Assembly: GCF_900241005.1 (NCBI RefSeq)
Contig: NZ_OEST01000007.1
Location: 1 to 64,000, forward strand
Direction: 5' to 3'
DNA length: 64,000 nucleotides
DNA from: Bacteroides cutis
GTDB lineage: Bacteria > Bacteroidota > Bacteroidia > Bacteroidales > Bacteroidaceae
The translations under genes and the position numbers were made by a program. The notes beneath the pieces are model-generated. The model saw nothing but the letters and a program-made list of their open reading frames with translations. It was not told the origin of the DNA and did no database searches. The number at the start of each line of letters is the position of its first letter. Positions within the stretch are counted from its first letter, which is position 1. This document shows, in pieces, positions 62,758-64,000 of this stretch.

Positions 62758-64000
62758 TTAAATCAGTAAAACGATGACTACTCCCCATATTATAAGTAAG
62801 GTGTTACCTACGGCATATGTCACGGTGTAGCCCAGAGCCGGAGTTTCACTTTCTACTGTATCTTGGATGGCTCCTAAGGCGGCTGTGGTAGTACGTGCAC
62901 CGGCACAACATCCCAAAGCAATGGCAGGATGGAACTTAAAGAGGTATCTTGCCAGCAGAAGTCCGATAATCAGCGGTAGGGTGGTAGCTGCCGCGCCTGC
63001 CAGGAACAGGCTGACACCTACGTCACGGAAACCTTGCACAAAACTGGGACCTGCCGCAATACCTACTACAGCAATAAACATATTCAACCCGACATTATTC
63101 AGAACCCATAATGAAGGTTCAGGGATACGTCCGAATGTAGGATGCTTGCTCCGTAACCAGCCGAAGAACAAACCGGCAATCAGTGCCCCGCCACTGGTAC
63201 TCAGACTGATGGGGACTCCTCCGATATGGATGGATAATGCTCCAAACAATCCACCGATAAGAATACCGAGACCAACGAATATCATATCTGTCTGGTGGGT
63301 AGGACGGTCTATGTAGCCCAGAGACTTGGCTGCCTTTTCCACTTCTTGTTTGGTCCCTACCAGTTCTATGACATCACCTGCGTCCAATACAGTCTGTGCC
63401 AAGACGGGAATTTCTATTCCCGTTCTTTTGATGCTACGAATACTTACACCATACATGAACTTTTCTCTGCGGACAACGGATATTGTTTTTCCCGCAAATG
63501 TTTTTCGGGTTATCATAACCGGTAGAACTTCTGCCGGGAAATCAAGCAATTGTGCGTCTAGAATTTCGGGACCTATCCAGTCTTCTTCTCCGATAACATA
63601 TTCGCGCCGACCGCTCAATACCACTTCATCACCTATTTCAAGGACTACATTCGGACTTACTTCTTCGATGACTCCCGATTTACGTAATCGTTCCACGAAT
63701 AACCGTTTATCTTGTTGTTGGAAATGGACTTCCAAGTCAATTACTCTTTTTCCTTTCTTGAACCATTCGTTATCTATCCGGTAAGCTCGGAAAGTTACAG
63801 GACGTGCAGCAGGCATAAAACCCGGTTCATCTGTTTGTGAATTGCCCATTTTGGCTTCCAGCTCTTTGCAGGCAGCTTTCACCTTTTCCAGTCCGCCCAG
63901 CATTTTGGGGCCGATGGACGATAATACCCATGCCGAACCGGCAGTTCCGAATATATAGGTCACGGCGTATGATACCGGGATGATGTTAGCATAACTTTGT
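62758..64000 (-). CDS. aspT: Aspartate:alanine antiporter (AspT), N-terminus outside the window
   Basis: The visible 414 codons are the C-terminal part of an AspT/YidE-YbjL exchanger (about 560 residues in full). The frame stays open to the edge ([17 protein letters not shown]), so the first ATG or GTG inside the window is not the start. It has paired TrkA-C domains (about [15 protein letters not shown] and [12 protein letters not shown]) and a membrane half with [31 protein letters not shown] and [19 protein letters not shown]. It imports aspartate in exchange for alanine. It lies 117 bases upstream of aspD on the same strand and is probably co-transcribed. Confidence 0.9.
   Translation of the reverse strand, partial: QSYANIIPVSYAVTYIFGTAGSAWVLSSIGPKMLGGLEKVKAACKELEAKMGNSQTDEPGFMPAARPVTFRAYRIDNEWFKKGKRVIDLEVHFQQQDKRLFVERLRKSGVIEEVSPNVVLEIGDEVVLSGRREYVIGEEDWIGPEILDAQLLDFPAEVLPVMITRKTFAGKTISVVRREKFMYGVSIRSIKRTGIEIPVLAQTVLDAGDVIELVGTKQEVEKAAKSLGYIDRPTHQTDMIFVGLGILIGGLFGALSIHIGGVPISLSTSGGALIAGLFFGWLRSKHPTFGRIPEPSLWVLNNVGLNMFIAVVGIAAGPSFVQGFRDVGVSLFLAGAAATTLPLIIGLLLARYLFKFHPAIALGCCAGARTTTAALGAIQDTVESETPALGYTVTYAVGNTLLIIWGVVIVLLI

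Overview
The window reads as a Bacteroides-type chromosome (Bacteroidota). Reasons: SusC/SusD outer-membrane pairs, many short lipoproteins, Bacteroidota-restricted DUFs (DUF4251, DUF4421, DUF4595, LruC), and the repeated promoter signature TAnnTTTG(C) with little Shine-Dalgarno. The species cannot be fixed from the sequence alone. I saw no rRNA, tRNA or CRISPR array.

Left part (1-10.5 kb): an AT-rich glycan-uptake locus read leftwards. A tyrosine recombinase lies upstream of a complete susC/susD pair. A terminator follows, then a second susC that breaks off after its plug domain. A secreted GH2 enzyme is divergent from the recombinase. Short repeats around the recombinase and before both susC genes suggest a site-specific rearrangement (shufflon-like) locus.

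10.5-27.7 kb: mostly housekeeping and envelope genes. These are an exported URO-D/corrinoid-methyltransferase-like protein, an NlpE-like lipoprotein with a CNNM/CorC transporter, an esterase, a DUF4595 lipoprotein with an S41 protease that has lost its catalytic residues, metY, mnmA, a LuxR-type response regulator, a DUF4251 protein, a KDG-type sugar kinase, a LruC-domain protein and an MFS carrier. An array of six 22-bp palindromic repeats separates metY and mnmA.

25.8-33.6 kb: an accessory, visibly GC-richer block. Two tandem AraC regulators diverge from a MATE exporter, an exported Cys-nucleophile alpha/beta hydrolase, a decayed flavin reductase, a cyclophilin-like lipoprotein, a DUF3737 beta-helix protein and a MalY/PatB C-S lyase. 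A 35-bp element lies exactly 57 bp before the -7 box of both the MATE and hydrolase promoters. A shorter copy precedes the araC pair, so the block looks like one autoregulated regulon. This is the best candidate for an undescribed system.

34-52 kb: GGGtGRT protein with its NifU/IscU-like partner, a pectate lyase, DMP19, a lipoprotein, YIP1, smpB, a MetH without its reactivation domain, MltF and udk, Dabb, DsbD and a CAT-like acyltransferase, DUF2490/DUF4421 proteins, a YecH-like protein, a GDPD and a thioesterase.

52-64 kb: the hisGDCB operon, preceded by a textbook histidine attenuator (leader peptide with six His codons plus terminator). A perfect 36-bp palindrome and a consensus sigma-54 promoter lead into a TolC gene, followed by an NtrC-type regulator and its histidine kinase. 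Last comes aspT-aspD, the aspartate:alanine antiporter with aspartate 4-decarboxylase; aspT runs off the right edge.
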